Source: Sphingomonas sp. HMP9 (GTDB lineage: Bacteria; Pseudomonadota; Alphaproteobacteria; Sphingomonadales; Sphingomonadaceae). From it: DNA of 64,000 nt. The stretch is from the NCBI RefSeq assembly GCF_013374115.1, contig NZ_AP022673.1, positions 1,578,501-1,642,500 of the forward strand, written 5' to 3'. Of the stretch, positions 1-8,443 are shown piece by piece. The notes under the pieces were generated by a model, which was given only the letters and a program-made list of their open reading frames with translations, was not told the origin of the DNA and did no database searches. The translations under genes and the position numbers were made by a program. The stretch's first letter is position 1; each line of letters begins with the position of its first letter.

Positions 1-347
1 TGGCGCAACAGCGCGTCGTCGATGCCGCCGATGCCGTCGATCCGCCAGACGTAGCGGCTCTCGGCATTGGCATCGACGGCAGCGATGGTGGCCGCCGGGT
101 CCATCGGCGATGCCGCGAGATCGGGCCAGGCGACGCCGATATCTGGCAGCGCAGCGAGCGGGGAATTGGGATCGAGCGATATCGGCGTGTCGGCGGTCGC
201 TTCCGCTTGCGAATTGGCGGGGATCTGGGCGGGAGCAGGCGCGGCTTGTGCGCCTGCGGCTGGCACGCCCGCACCCGATACCGCACCGGCTGTCGTCAAA
301 ACGAAAAAGGCGGCGGCCGGCCCGGCTCGCCCGACGCGGAATACCAT
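1..347 (-). CDS. TamA-like outer membrane assembly protein, N-terminal part (cut by window edge)
   Basis: An open frame starts at the ATG at 345-347 and runs off the left edge, giving about 115 residues. A hydrophobic Ala-rich signal-like segment covers roughly residues 8-35. It is followed by a low-complexity linker, an acidic stretch (PLAALPDIGVAWPDL) and the start of a folded domain (SRYVWRIDGIGGIDDALL). This arrangement resembles sphingomonad TamA/BamA-family proteins, whose first POTRA domain follows such a linker. TamA inserts autotransporters and other barrel proteins into the outer membrane. The barrel and most POTRA domains lie outside the window, so the call rests on the N-terminus only. 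Confidence 0.5.
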   Translation of the reverse strand, partial: MVFRVGRAGPAAAFFVLTTAGAVSGAGVPAAGAQAAPAPAQIPANSQAEATADTPISLDPNSPLAALPDIGVAWPDLAASPMDPAATIAAVDANAESRYVWRIDGIGGIDDALLR

Positions 348-479
348 GTTCGGCTCCTAGCCGGGCTTGTCGTTCCGGAACAGTATCTAACGCCGTATTT
401 CTGCCACGTTTCATCCGGGTACGGGAACAGCCCTTGCGTGTGGCTGGCGTCCAGCGGCGGCGCATGGCAAGGCATGATC

Positions 480-680
480 ATGCCCGACCCGAATTCCCGC
501 GACACCCTGCCCCCCCCCCACAAGGATCCGAGCGCTGCGGGCGGGTTCCTCGTTGCGCTTGGCATGCTCGGCGGCGCGGGAATCGGCTTTGCGATCGGGC
601 AGGCGACGCCGGGGTTTCTGATCGGGACCGGCGTCGGCGTGCTGGCCGCGGTGTTGGTTTGGGTGCGGGACCGGCGGTAA
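480..680 (+). CDS. small two-helix membrane protein, unknown function
   Basis: A 66-residue protein with a Pro-rich hydrophilic N-terminus and two hydrophobic helices (about residues 20-38 and 41-60) joined by a short Gln-Ala-Thr turn. It ends in a basic tail, WVRDRR. The ATG at 480 is preferred over the one at 474 because an AAGG lies 7 bases upstream of it. Similar short proteins are common in sphingomonads with no assigned role. It is divergent from the TamA-like gene. The general shape recalls AtpI/AtpZ-type peptides, but I see no diagnostic motif. Confidence 0.55.
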   Translation: MPDPNSRDTLPPPHKDPSAAGGFLVALGMLGGAGIGFAIGQATPGFLIGTGVGVLAAVLVWVRDRR

Positions 681-842
681 CCGACGCTCACCCACCTATC
701 CGCAGGCCTATCCGCCCGCCTTTCCGCAAGCCTTCCTTCTAACTTCCGTCCGCCTTTCGGCAGACCTTCCGCCAGCCTTCCGCTCGTCCCGAGCAGCTGT
801 CGGGTAGCTGTCGAGTAGCTCCAACGGAGCGTATCGGGACGG

Positions 843-892
843 CGTATCGAAGGACGGGTTGTCGCAAGTCTATACGCGCCCTCGATACGCTT
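843..892. repeat. intergenic palindrome around GTATCGAGG
   Basis: CGTATCGAAGG (about 844) is mirrored by CCTCGATACG (about 881), forming an imperfect hairpin between the convergent genes ending at 680 and 969. The rest of 681-968 contains degenerate CCTATCCGC/CCTTCCGC-type iterations (about 690-780) and a duplicated GTCG(G/A)GTAGCT (about 800-820). I see no gene there. Confidence 0.45.
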
Positions 893-968
893 CCCGCGGC
901 TCTACCCGGTCGCTACTCGGCACGAACGGGTCTCGGTGAAGGGTCTTGTTACGCCAATCCCGTACCGA

Positions 969-1694
969 CTACCGGCTCCCGCGCCAGATCTGAAGCGGCG
1001 CGCTCGGGTTCAGCCCCCCCTGATGCACCGGGCAGCGGCGGTAGCGAAAGCGGCGGTCGAGACAGATCCAGACCTCGTCGAGCCAACCCTGCTTCGACGC
1101 AGTGACTCGCATCATCTCCGCCTTCAGGCCGGGATTGACGCCCGCCATCGCCGCAGCGAACCGCCCTGCCGTCAACGGCGCGCGCGACAAGGCATCCATG
1201 TCGGGATAGCGGAGCTTGCCGTACAGCCCGGCCGACTGGTTGAAATACTTGGCGGGACGGTAGCCGGGCATGCAGGTGCCGTGCTTGGCCCATTCGTGCT
1301 GGAGTAGTTGCGCGGACGGCGTCGTGCACAGATGCGCGCGGATCACCGTCGGCGGCACGAACTGCGCCGCACGACAATATTGTGGCCAGTCCTTGTCGAC
1401 GCCGTCTGGCCAGAGCCCGTGGAGCGTGAACCCGAACCGGTTGCCCGAACCGCACTGGAAGGCCGATCCTGCGCGGTCGCCATTGTCGCGGCAATATTGC
1501 GGCGCCCAGGTGATCGCGAGCGTGTAGCTGCCGATCGGGATATCGCGCTTCGGCTGGCTTTCGGACGGCAGGTCCGGGCGGACGCGCTCGACCGAGGCCG
1601 GGGTCGAGCATTGATAGGCCTGCGCCTGCACGACGCTCGGTACCGCGATCGCCATCGCCAGCGCAACAGGGCCCAGGGTCAGTCTGGAGATCAT
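969..1694 (-). CDS. ribonuclease T2 family protein
   Basis: A 241-residue secreted endoribonuclease. The N-terminus is a signal peptide ending near VVQAQA (residue 26). Both catalytic boxes of the T2 family are present: CAS I as FTLHGLWPDG with His92, and CAS II as HEWAKHGTC with His133 and His138. Several cysteines suit a disulfide-bonded periplasmic enzyme. T2 enzymes cleave single-stranded RNA through 2',3'-cyclic phosphates and probably help scavenge nucleotides. Its start overlaps the stop of the upstream membrane gene by four bases (ATGA), so the two are probably translated together. Confidence 0.9.
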   Translation of the reverse strand: MISRLTLGPVALAMAIAVPSVVQAQAYQCSTPASVERVRPDLPSESQPKRDIPIGSYTLAITWAPQYCRDNGDRAGSAFQCGSGNRFGFTLHGLWPDGVDKDWPQYCRAAQFVPPTVIRAHLCTTPSAQLLQHEWAKHGTCMPGYRPAKYFNQSAGLYGKLRYPDMDALSRAPLTAGRFAAAMAGVNPGLKAEMMRVTASKQGWLDEVWICLDRRFRYRRCPVHQGGLNPSAPLQIWRGSR

Positions 1695-2125
1695 GCGACG
1701 GCTCCTTCGTCGGTATCCGTATCAAACCAGGCTTTGCTGGCAGGCAGGAAGAGGTGGACGGTGGCCGCGACGTAGAGCGCGTTTGCGATCAGCGCGAGGA
1801 CCGTCGCGGTGCCGAGAATGGCGCTTCCGGTGGCGAGCGCGCCCAGTGACTGGACGGCGGCGTACGCCGACAAGGCGGCAAGGACGACCACCACCCATTT
1901 GGCGACGACGCTCGGCGCGCGCGCGGTGAAATACCAGAGCAGGACCGTCACCGCGATCCCGATGGCCTGGAACGTCGGCAATATCCACGTCGCCTTGGCC
2001 AGGATCGGAGTGGCGGTGACGATCGTCTCGCGCTCCGTCCAGGTCATCGCCGTGACGACCGAATCCAGTATGAACGCCGCCCAGTAGAGCCGTTCGTAGC
2101 GAACGATGGCAACCGGCCTGATCAT
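1691..2125 (-). CDS. integral membrane protein, unknown function
   Basis: A 144-residue protein with four probable transmembrane helices (about residues 12-28, 42-66, 75-97 and 103-127) and an acidic C-terminus. I do not recognise a family. It begins 52 bases after nadC ends and overlaps the RNase T2 start by four bases, so it is probably co-transcribed with both. The ATG at 2125 follows a short AGGAC-type ribosome site. Confidence 0.6.
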   Translation of the reverse strand: MIRPVAIVRYERLYWAAFILDSVVTAMTWTERETIVTATPILAKATWILPTFQAIGIAVTVLLWYFTARAPSVVAKWVVVVLAALSAYAAVQSLGALATGSAILGTATVLALIANALYVAATVHLFLPASKAWFDTDTDEGAVA

Positions 2126-2177
2126 GGTCCTACTCCCTGACCTGGCCAGCCGAAGACCCGCGCCGGATATGGCGGAG

Positions 2178-3029
2178 CTATTCGGCGGTCGCGAAGTCCA
2201 ACCCTATATCTGCCGCAGGCGCCGACTGCGTCAAGCGGCCGACCGACACATAGGTGACGCCTGACTCTGCAATTCCGCGGATCGTATCGAGGTTGACGCC
2301 GCCCGATCCCTCTGTCGGAACGCGACCGGCGACGCGTGCCACGCCCTCGCGCAACGTCGCCGGCGGCATGTTGTCGAGCAGCAGGTGCGTCGCCCCCGCT
2401 ACGAGTGCCGGCTCGATCTGGTCGATCCGGTCGACCTCGACGATGATCTGCGCGATGCCCGCAGCCTTGGCCCGCCGGACCGCTTCGGCGACACCACCGG
2501 CGACCGCGACGTGATTGTCCTTGATCATGGCCGCATCCCACAGCCCCATGCGGTGGTTCTGCGCACCGCCCATCCGGGTCGCGTATTTTTCCAGCAGGCG
2601 CAGGCCGGGAATCGTTTTGCGGGTGTCGAGCAGGATCGTGCCCGTGCCCGCGATCGCATCGACATAGGTCCGCGTCATCGTCGCGATGCCTGACAGATGC
2701 TGGACGGTGTTGAGCGCCGACCGCTCAGCCGTCAGCATCGCACGCCCTGCCCCTTCGAGCCGCATGAGTTCGGTGCCGGCCGCGACCTGCTGACCGTCGG
2801 CCACGAGGCGTTCGATCCGCACGTCCGGGTCCAGCGCGCGAAAGAACGCCTCGGCGAGATCGAGGCCGGCGACGACGATCGGATCGCGGCTGTCCATGAC
2901 GCCGGTGAACCGCGCATCGGCGGGAATGACCGCGGCGGAGGTGATGTCGCCGATCGTACCGAGATCCTCAGCGAGCGTCGCTGCGACGAAGGCGTCGATA
3001 TCGAACGACTCGGGCAATGCTGTCTTCAC
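2178..3029 (-). CDS. nadC: nicotinate-nucleotide pyrophosphorylase (carboxylating)
   Basis: QPRTase converts quinolinate and PRPP to nicotinate mononucleotide, the last step of de novo NAD precursor synthesis. Family features are clear: LNTVQHLSGIAT in the N-terminal half, LDTRKTIPGLR, the basic active-site stretch GGAQNHRMGLWDAAMIKDNH, and a C-terminal barrel with VEVDRIDQ and LDNMPP. I chose the GTG at 3029 (283 residues) because GGAGA stands 6 bases upstream of it. The ATG at 3047 would add six residues but lacks a good ribosome site. It lies downstream of nadA on the same strand, separated by a small opposite-strand gene; nadB is not in the window. Confidence 0.95.
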   Translation of the reverse strand: MKTALPESFDIDAFVAATLAEDLGTIGDITSAAVIPADARFTGVMDSRDPIVVAGLDLAEAFFRALDPDVRIERLVADGQQVAAGTELMRLEGAGRAMLTAERSALNTVQHLSGIATMTRTYVDAIAGTGTILLDTRKTIPGLRLLEKYATRMGGAQNHRMGLWDAAMIKDNHVAVAGGVAEAVRRAKAAGIAQIIVEVDRIDQIEPALVAGATHLLLDNMPPATLREGVARVAGRVPTEGSGGVNLDTIRGIAESGVTYVSVGRLTQSAPAADIGLDFATAE

Positions 3030-3194
3030 CTGTCGTCTCCGGATCATGCGTCGAGATATGCTCGGGGCGCGGTGCCAAAAAACGCGCGGCGCGACCAGTG
3101 ACTTCACACGTCATTCGCCTGAACGAATTATTTTCCGCGATTGGAACAATTCGAAACGTCGTGGGTTGGCCGGTCACTACCCGAGGATATTTTG

Positions 3195-3347
3195 ATGCCC
3201 ACCACGACGATGGCCGATACCGCACGCCTGCACGCCCTGCTCGACGAAGCGCTTGCTTTGGCCGACGCGCTCAACATGCCGCTTGCTGCCATCCACATCG
3301 ACGAGGCACTCGCCCAGTTGAACGCGGCCGACGAAACGGCGCTTTGA
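3195..3347 (+). CDS. small conserved-looking protein between nadA and nadC
   Basis: A 50-residue acidic, helical protein (HALLDEALALADALN, then HIDEALAQLN). The ATG at 3195 has GAGG 8 bases upstream. No signal or membrane segment is visible. It is encoded opposite to the flanking nad genes. Short proteins of this Ala/Leu/Asp-rich helical kind occur in sphingomonads, but I cannot assign a function. The heptad-like Leu/Ala spacing would allow an amphipathic helix or dimer. Confidence 0.5.
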   Translation: MPTTTMADTARLHALLDEALALADALNMPLAAIHIDEALAQLNAADETAL

Positions 3348-3416
3348 GCCTGTCGTGAGATGACCGTGTCGGGCCGGGATCATCCAGCCCGATCGACGAC
3401 CGTCCGGGCTCAGCCG

Positions 3417-4400
3417 TTATTGCGGCCCGAGATCACCTTTCCCGACCGTGTTTGACGCCATCGACAACATGCGGTCGAGGCTCTTCTTCGCCTGTAGCCG
3501 AAGCCCCTCCTCGATCTCGATCCGCGGCGCCAGATCGCGCAACGCGACGTACAGCTTTTCCAGCGTGTTGAGCGCCATGTACGGACAGATGTTGCAGTTG
3601 CAGTTGCCGTCAGCCCCCGGCGCACCGATGAAGCGCTTGTTCGGCAACGCCTTTTCCATCTGGTGGATGATATGCGGCTCGGTCGCGACGATCAGCGTGT
3701 CGCCCGGCATCGCCAGTGCGTAATCGAGGATACCGCGGGTCGACCCGACATAATCGGCGTGATCGAGGATGATTGGCGGGCATTCGGGATGCGCCACCAC
3801 AGGCGCACCGGGATGCTGCGCCTTGAGCTTCATAAGCTCGGTTTCGCTGAACGCCTCGTGGACGATGCAGACGCCCGGCCACAGCAGCATGTCGCGGCCG
3901 GTTTTGCGCGCGAGATAGCCGCCGAGATTGCGGTCGGGGCCGAAGATGATCTTCTGCTCGGGCGGGATCTGCGCGAGGATCGTGTCCGCCGACGACGACG
4001 TGACGATGATGTCGGAGAGCGCCTTCACCTCGGTCGAGCAGTTGATGTAGGTCAGCGCGATGTGATCCGGATGCTTGGCGCGGAACGCGGCGAACTGCTC
4101 AGGCGGGCAGCTATCCTCCAGGCTGCACCCGGCGTCCATGTCGGGAAGCACGACGATCTTGTCGGGCGACAGGATCTTGGCGGTCTCGGCCATGAACCGC
4201 ACGCCGCAGAACGCGATTACGTCGGCGTCGGTGGCAGCGGCCTTGCGCGACAGATCAAGGCTGTCGCCGACGAAATCAGCCAGATCCTGAAGCTCGGGCT
4301 TCTGGTAGTAATGCGCGAGGATGACCGCGTTCTTTTCCTTGCGGAGGCGCTCGATCTCGGCGCGAATGTCGATGCCGGCGAAGTTCTGGTTCAATTCCAT
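3417..4400 (-). CDS. nadA: quinolinate synthase
   Basis: A 327-residue [4Fe-4S] enzyme that condenses iminoaspartate with dihydroxyacetone phosphate to quinolinate. Visible family signatures are ILAHYYQ near the N-terminus, DMDAGCSLEDSCP, TYINCSTEVKA, GPDRNLGGY, and GNCNCNICPYM near the C-terminus. These cover the conserved cysteines expected to hold the cluster. Length matches the family. It starts 15 bases after the DUF4230 gene ends, on the same strand, and nadC follows further downstream, so the pathway genes are loosely clustered. Confidence 0.96.
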   Translation of the reverse strand: MELNQNFAGIDIRAEIERLRKEKNAVILAHYYQKPELQDLADFVGDSLDLSRKAAATDADVIAFCGVRFMAETAKILSPDKIVVLPDMDAGCSLEDSCPPEQFAAFRAKHPDHIALTYINCSTEVKALSDIIVTSSSADTILAQIPPEQKIIFGPDRNLGGYLARKTGRDMLLWPGVCIVHEAFSETELMKLKAQHPGAPVVAHPECPPIILDHADYVGSTRGILDYALAMPGDTLIVATEPHIIHQMEKALPNKRFIGAPGADGNCNCNICPYMALNTLEKLYVALRDLAPRIEIEEGLRLQAKKSLDRMLSMASNTVGKGDLGPQ

Positions 4401-4415
4401 GATCGTATCCCGAGT

Positions 4416-5141
4416 TTAACGCCTATTCCCTAGCACGTCCTGCAACGAGCGCGAGGTATCCCAGCGTTCGGTGTTCGCGACCGGCTCGTCGGCAAAGCGC
4501 ACCGCGACGCTCGCATCGATCCCGGCGGCGCGCAGCGGCATCGCGAAACTGCGCTCGACCGCACGGCGCGTCGCGTCGCGCGCGAGCTTGATCATCGCGG
4601 GCTCGCGCGCCTGGCGGATCAGCTCGATCTGGCCGGCGCGGCGGTTGGCGGCATCGAGGCGCTTCTCGGCGTCGGTGAACGTATTCAGCACGCCGCCCGA
4701 GCCATATTCACGGACCGCGTTGAGATCGACCTGCGGGCCATCGGCTTCGACCGCGGGAAGGCGCACGGACAGCGTCTTGGTCTTGCCGTCCCACGCGACG
4801 TCCGACTGGGTGAGCTTGGCCATGTCGACTTCGTAGCGCACCATGCCGGGCATGATCAGCGTCTTCTCGGTCGTGAAGCCCAGCTGCGACTGTTTCGAGG
4901 TAACGACGGCGACGTAGCGCGCGGCAAACGCCGATAGCCGGTTCTGTTCGCGCAGACCTTCGAGACTGGCGCTTGCGATCGTCGTCGGATCGGGCGTGAG
5001 GCGGTCGCTGACGTAGCGCTGTACGCCCCAGAGCACGAGGAGGCCCGCGAGTACCAGGATCAGGACGACGCCCACGGCCTTGGCCAGAAACGACGCCACG
5101 CCGCTCTTGCGTACGGGTTCGGTCACGCTGTCGTTCGCCAT
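4416..5141 (-). CDS. DUF4230 domain-containing membrane-anchored protein
   Basis: A 241-residue protein with a short cytoplasmic tail, one transmembrane helix (about residues 22-42) and a soluble domain resembling DUF4230 (KTLIMPGMVRYEVDMAKL, then a beta-rich section and a charged helix rich in Arg/Ala). The function of DUF4230 is unknown; the topology puts the domain in the periplasm. Its start lies 19 bases inside the end of the MBL hydrolase gene and its stop is 15 bases before nadA, so it sits in the middle of a co-directional run. Confidence 0.7.
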   Translation of the reverse strand: MANDSVTEPVRKSGVASFLAKAVGVVLILVLAGLLVLWGVQRYVSDRLTPDPTTIASASLEGLREQNRLSAFAARYVAVVTSKQSQLGFTTEKTLIMPGMVRYEVDMAKLTQSDVAWDGKTKTLSVRLPAVEADGPQVDLNAVREYGSGGVLNTFTDAEKRLDAANRRAGQIELIRQAREPAMIKLARDATRRAVERSFAMPLRAAGIDASVAVRFADEPVANTERWDTSRSLQDVLGNRR

Positions 5142-5980
5142 GTCTCGCCTTCCTCGATAACCAGTCCACGGGTTTGTAGATCGTAGAGGTGCGCCAGCAC
5201 CGAACGCGCGGCCGCGGGCACGAGCTGTGGGCCGAGACCGACATACATGCGCTCGACCATCGCCGGGATCGCCATCGCGCCTTCGCGGAGAAGACGCAGG
5301 ATCTGCCCCTCACGTTGCTTGCGGTGGCCCAGCATGCCACGGACGAGGCGTTGCGGCTTGTCGATCGCCTCGCCGTGACCGGGGTAATAGACTCGGTCGT
5401 CGCGCGCCATGAGCTTTTCGAGGCTCGCCATGTACGCCGTCATGTTGCCATCGGGTGGCGAGACGATCGTCGTCGACCATCCCATCACGTGATCGCCGGA
5501 GAACAGCGCCTTCGTCTCGGGGAGCGCGAAGGCGAGGTGGTTCGAGGTGTGGCCAGGCGTCGCGATCGTCTCCAGCGTCCAGCCCTCGCCAGTCACCATA
5601 TCGCCCTCTGCAAGAACGCGATCGGGCGCATAGGCGGCATCGAACGACGCGTCGGCCCTCGCGCCGCCATCGGCAAGGTCGAACGGCGCGGCGCCGACGA
5701 TCGGCGCGCGCGTGATAGCCTGGAGCGGACGCGTCGCAGGACTATGGTCGCGGTGGTGATGCGTGACGACGATCGCCGACACGGTACGCCCATCGATCGC
5801 TCGCACCAGCGCAGCGATATGGTCGGGATCGTCGGGACCGGGATCGATCACGACAAGGTCGGTCCTGCCGACGATATGGGTCTGCGTTCCCGTATAGGTA
5901 TAAGGGGAGGCGTTGGGCGCGAGCACGCGTACCACGAGCGGCTCGAGCTGGATCGGGATACCGGTCGGATGCTCAGCCAT
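5123..5980 (-). CDS. MBL-fold metallo-hydrolase (LACTB2-like)
   Basis: A 285-residue metallo-beta-lactamase-fold protein. The metal-binding motif THHHRDHS is present, followed by a later GHTSNHLAF histidine, a GDHVMG aspartate and a C-terminal YPGHGEAI histidine. The C-terminal helical region (GMLGHRKQREGQILRLL) matches the LACTB2/beta-lactamase-like 2 subgroup, which includes RNA endonucleases and thioester hydrolases, so the substrate cannot be fixed. The ATG at 5980 is used; an upstream TTG at 6001 is less likely. The region 5981-6225 upstream has no convincing gene. Confidence 0.85.
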   Translation of the reverse strand: MAEHPTGIPIQLEPLVVRVLAPNASPYTYTGTQTHIVGRTDLVVIDPGPDDPDHIAALVRAIDGRTVSAIVVTHHHRDHSPATRPLQAITRAPIVGAAPFDLADGGARADASFDAAYAPDRVLAEGDMVTGEGWTLETIATPGHTSNHLAFALPETKALFSGDHVMGWSTTIVSPPDGNMTAYMASLEKLMARDDRVYYPGHGEAIDKPQRLVRGMLGHRKQREGQILRLLREGAMAIPAMVERMYVGLGPQLVPAAARSVLAHLYDLQTRGLVIEEGETWRTTA

Positions 5981-6225
5981 GTATGCGAAATGGCGGCTCA
6001 ACGCGGCGATGGCAAGGTCTCGATTGGAGGTGAGCCTGTCGGAAACTCTTACAGATCGGGGCCGAGCAGATCCGCGATTAACTATCGGACGTCAGCAAAC
6101 CAGCGAACGGGCGTTTCTGGCATGGACCCTGCAGATCTTGCCCTGTCACCGAACGCAACCGCGTTCACAGGGTGGATCGGTCGCTTCCCCTCCGGTCTCG
6201 CGACGATCCACCCACCCGGCTCCGA

Positions 6226-6549
6226 TCAGTTGGCCTTCTGCGTCTCGAACAATTGCGCCAGTTCGCCGCTCTCGTACATTTCCATCATGATATCTGAGCC
6301 GCCGACGAATTCGCCGTCGACGTAAAGTTGCGGGATCGTCGGCCAATCCGAATAGCTCTTGATACCCTGGCGGATACCCTGGTCCTGCAAGACGTCGACG
6401 CTTTCGAACTCGACCTCGAGGTGGTTCAGGATCGCGATCGCGCGGCTGGAAAAGCCGCACTGCGGGAACAGCGGGCTGCCCTTCATGAACAGGACGACGG
6501 GGCTGGCTTTGACCAGGGCGTCGATACGGGCGTTGGAATCGTCGGTCAT
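6226..6549 (-). CDS. grxD: monothiol glutaredoxin, Grx4 type
   Basis: A 107-residue CGFS glutaredoxin: the active site CGFSSRA has Cys31, and the glutathione-binding TIPQLYVDGEFVGGSD is intact. Such proteins carry a glutathione-ligated [2Fe-2S] cluster and pair with BolA proteins in iron-sulfur trafficking and iron sensing. The bolA gene lies 11 bases upstream on the same strand, which supports a Grx4-BolA complex here. Start ATG and length match the family. Confidence 0.95.
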   Translation of the reverse strand: MTDDSNARIDALVKASPVVLFMKGSPLFPQCGFSSRAIAILNHLEVEFESVDVLQDQGIRQGIKSYSDWPTIPQLYVDGEFVGGSDIMMEMYESGELAQLFETQKAN

Positions 6550-6560
6550 GTCTTCGGTCC

Positions 6561-6791
6561 TCAGGAAATTGCAGTCGTAAGCTGAAGTGCGTGCAGGACG
6601 CCGCCCATCCGACCGCCGAGCGCGGCATAGACGGCCTGGTGCTGCTTTACCCGGCTCATCCCGGCAAAGCTGGCAGCGGTGACCTTGGCCGCGTAATGAT
6701 CGCCGTCACCCGCGAGATCGGTGATCTCGACCTGGGCATCGGGGATCGCGTCCTTGATCATCGTGGCGATATCGTCGGCAGCCATCGGCAT
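6561..6791 (-). CDS. BolA family protein
   Basis: A 76-residue BolA/YrbA-type protein. The core LAGDGDHYAAKVTAASFAG and the helix-turn segment SRVKQHQAVYAALGGRMGG match the family, including the conserved His in VKQHQ. It starts 1 base after the DUF1476 gene ends and is followed after 11 bases by the monothiol glutaredoxin. These proteins form a [2Fe-2S]-bridged heterocomplex with CGFS glutaredoxins. Two ATG codons two residues apart are possible starts. Confidence 0.93.
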   Translation of the reverse strand: MPMAADDIATMIKDAIPDAQVEITDLAGDGDHYAAKVTAASFAGMSRVKQHQAVYAALGGRMGGVLHALQLTTAIS

Positions 6792-6792
6792 A

Positions 6793-7116
6793 TCAATGCG
6801 CCTCCAGCAATTGGCGACGGGCCTCGATCATCTGCTGCGCAAGCGCGCGACGAACGGTGGCCTCGTCATGATCGAGACCGGCGGCGGTCAGGTCGCCGAC
6901 GAGCTTGCGCACGACATCGTCGTCGCCCCCACCTTCCATATCGGCGTGCACGAGCGCGGTGGCATAGGCGTCGGTCTCTTCGGGGGTGAGCTGCATCTCA
7001 TGCGCCGCCCAGCCGCCGAGCAGGCGATTGCGACGCGCCGTAATCCGGAAGGCCATCTCTTCCTCGCGCGCGAAATGCGCCTCGCTGGCGCGTTCGCGGT
7101 CGTCGAAGTTGGTCAT
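6793..7116 (-). CDS. DUF1476 family protein, F1-ATPase zeta-type inhibitor
   Basis: A 107-residue helical protein with the DUF1476 hallmarks: FDDRERASEAHFAREEEMAFRI at the start (residues about 4-25), ARRNRLLGGWAA, and a C-terminal four-helix region rich in Asp/Ala. In alphaproteobacteria this family is the zeta subunit that inhibits F1-ATPase; the N-terminal acidic segment is the inhibitory part in Paracoccus. It is the first gene of the DUF1476-bolA-grxD run. Potency varies among alphaproteobacterial members, so inhibition is inferred from family only. Confidence 0.88.
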   Translation of the reverse strand: MTNFDDRERASEAHFAREEEMAFRITARRNRLLGGWAAHEMQLTPEETDAYATALVHADMEGGGDDDVVRKLVGDLTAAGLDHDEATVRRALAQQMIEARRQLLEAH

Positions 7117-7277
7117 TGCGCGGGTCCCCGTTCAGCCGTGTCGTCGACCCCGAGATAGGTCGCACGAGCCCCCTGCGCAACAATCGACGGAAACGTGCAA
7201 AAACTGCTGGAACAATGCCGGGGTTGTAACGATATATAAGTCAGTCACGTGACACAGTGCACGGACAGGAGAGTGAT

Positions 7278-7421
7278 ATGTCGACCCTATCCCAGCTGCC
7301 TTCCGTTCCCCTGACCAGAGCGCGTGCCACGCCGCCGGTCGTGCACGGTCTCGCCTACGGGATTTTCGCGTCGATGGCGATGTGGGGCGCGATCGCCGCC
7401 ATCGCGTACAACGTCTTTTGA
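7278..7421 (+). CDS. 47-residue single-helix membrane peptide
   Basis: A small frame with ATG at 7278 and a good ribosome site (GGAGAG, 5-6 bases upstream). The product has a polar N-terminus (MSTLSQLPSVPLTRARATPP) and one hydrophobic helix from about residue 24 to 46 ending at VF. I do not recognise it. It stands alone, divergent from the DUF1476 operon and convergent with the oxidoreductase gene 23 bases away. A TATATAAG stretch about 45 bases upstream of the start could be part of its promoter. Confidence 0.5.
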   Translation: MSTLSQLPSVPLTRARATPPVVHGLAYGIFASMAMWGAIAAIAYNVF

Positions 7422-7444
7422 CCCTCTGGTAGAGGCGGCTGCGC

Positions 7445-8443
7445 TTAGCCGACCTCTACGACGAGCTTCCCGATAGCATTACGTGCCGCCATCTTCGCAA
7501 TGGCCTTGCCGCCGTCCTCGAACGCGAATGTTTCGGTAACGCGCGGCGCGATCTTTCCTGCTTCCCACAGGTCGAACAGCGTCCCGATATGTGCCTGGTT
7601 CGCCTTCGGATCGCGAGCTGCGAACGCCCCCCAAAAGACCCCGCAGACGTCACAGCTTTTCAGCAACGTAAGGTTGAGCGGAAGTTTCGGGATACCGGCG
7701 GGGAAGCCTACCACGAGGTACTTGCCCTCCCAGGCAATCGAACGCAGAGCGGGCTCCGCATAGTCGCCGCCGACCGGATCGTAGATCACGTGAGCGCCAT
7801 CGCGACCGACCGCTGCCTTGAACTGCTCGGCAAGCGCCTTCGACTGGTTCTTGTCGAACGGGGCACGCGCGTAGATCAACGTCTCGTCGGCCCCCGCGGA
7901 CTTGGCAGCGGCCGCCTTCTCCTCGGACGAAACCGCGGCGACGACCTTTGCGCCGAACGCCTTGCCGAGCTCGATCGCCGCGAGCCCCACGCCGCCGGCT
8001 GCACCGAGAACGAGCAACGTCTGTCCCGCCTTGATGTGGCCGCGGTCGAGCAGTGCGTGGATCGTCGTGCCGTAGGTGAGGATCAGCGATGCTCCCTCGG
8101 CGAAGCTGCGGCCTTCGGGGAGGCGGTAGAGCTTGGCGGGGTCGGCGATGACCTGCTCGCACAGGCCGCCATGGCCGAGCATCGCGATGACGCGGTCGCC
8201 AACCGCCCAGCCGGCAACGCCTTCGCCGATCGACGCGATCGTGCCGGCGATCTCGCCGCCCGGCGCGAACGGGCGCTCGGGCTTGAACTGGTATTTGTCC
8301 TCGATGATAAGGACGTCGGGGAAGTTGATCGCGCAGGCTTTGACCGCGACGACGACCTGTCCTGGGCCGGCCACCAAATCGGGCAGCTCGACCATTTCCA
8401 GAGTTTCAGGTCCGCCGACTGCCTTCGACACCAATGCTCGCAT
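7445..8443 (-). CDS. NADPH:quinone oxidoreductase family (MDR) protein
   Basis: A 332-residue medium-chain dehydrogenase/reductase without zinc ligands, of the quinone oxidoreductase group. The N-terminal GroES-like part has [17 protein letters not shown]; the nucleotide-binding motif is [21 protein letters not shown]. The C-terminus ([10 protein letters not shown]) is typical. Likely role is NADPH-dependent reduction of quinones or enones in the cytoplasm. Its ATG lies 38 bases inside the end of leuD, so it is probably the last gene of the leuC-ORF39-leuD operon, although its link to leucine synthesis is unclear. Confidence 0.88.
   Translation of the reverse strand: MRALVSKAVGGPETLEMVELPDLVAGPGQVVVAVKACAINFPDVLIIEDKYQFKPERPFAPGGEIAGTIASIGEGVAGWAVGDRVIAMLGHGGLCEQVIADPAKLYRLPEGRSFAEGASLILTYGTTIHALLDRGHIKAGQTLLVLGAAGGVGLAAIELGKAFGAKVVAAVSSEEKAAAAKSAGADETLIYARAPFDKNQSKALAEQFKAAVGRDGAHVIYDPVGGDYAEPALRSIAWEGKYLVVGFPAGIPKLPLNLTLLKSCDVCGVFWGAFAARDPKANQAHIGTLFDLWEAGKIAPRVTETFAFEDGGKAIAKMAARNAIGKLVVEVG

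Noticed and set aside
5981..6225. Hidden small gene between the MBL hydrolase and grxD
   Set aside because: Frames in both directions lack ribosome sites and carry no hydrophobic or conserved-looking segments.
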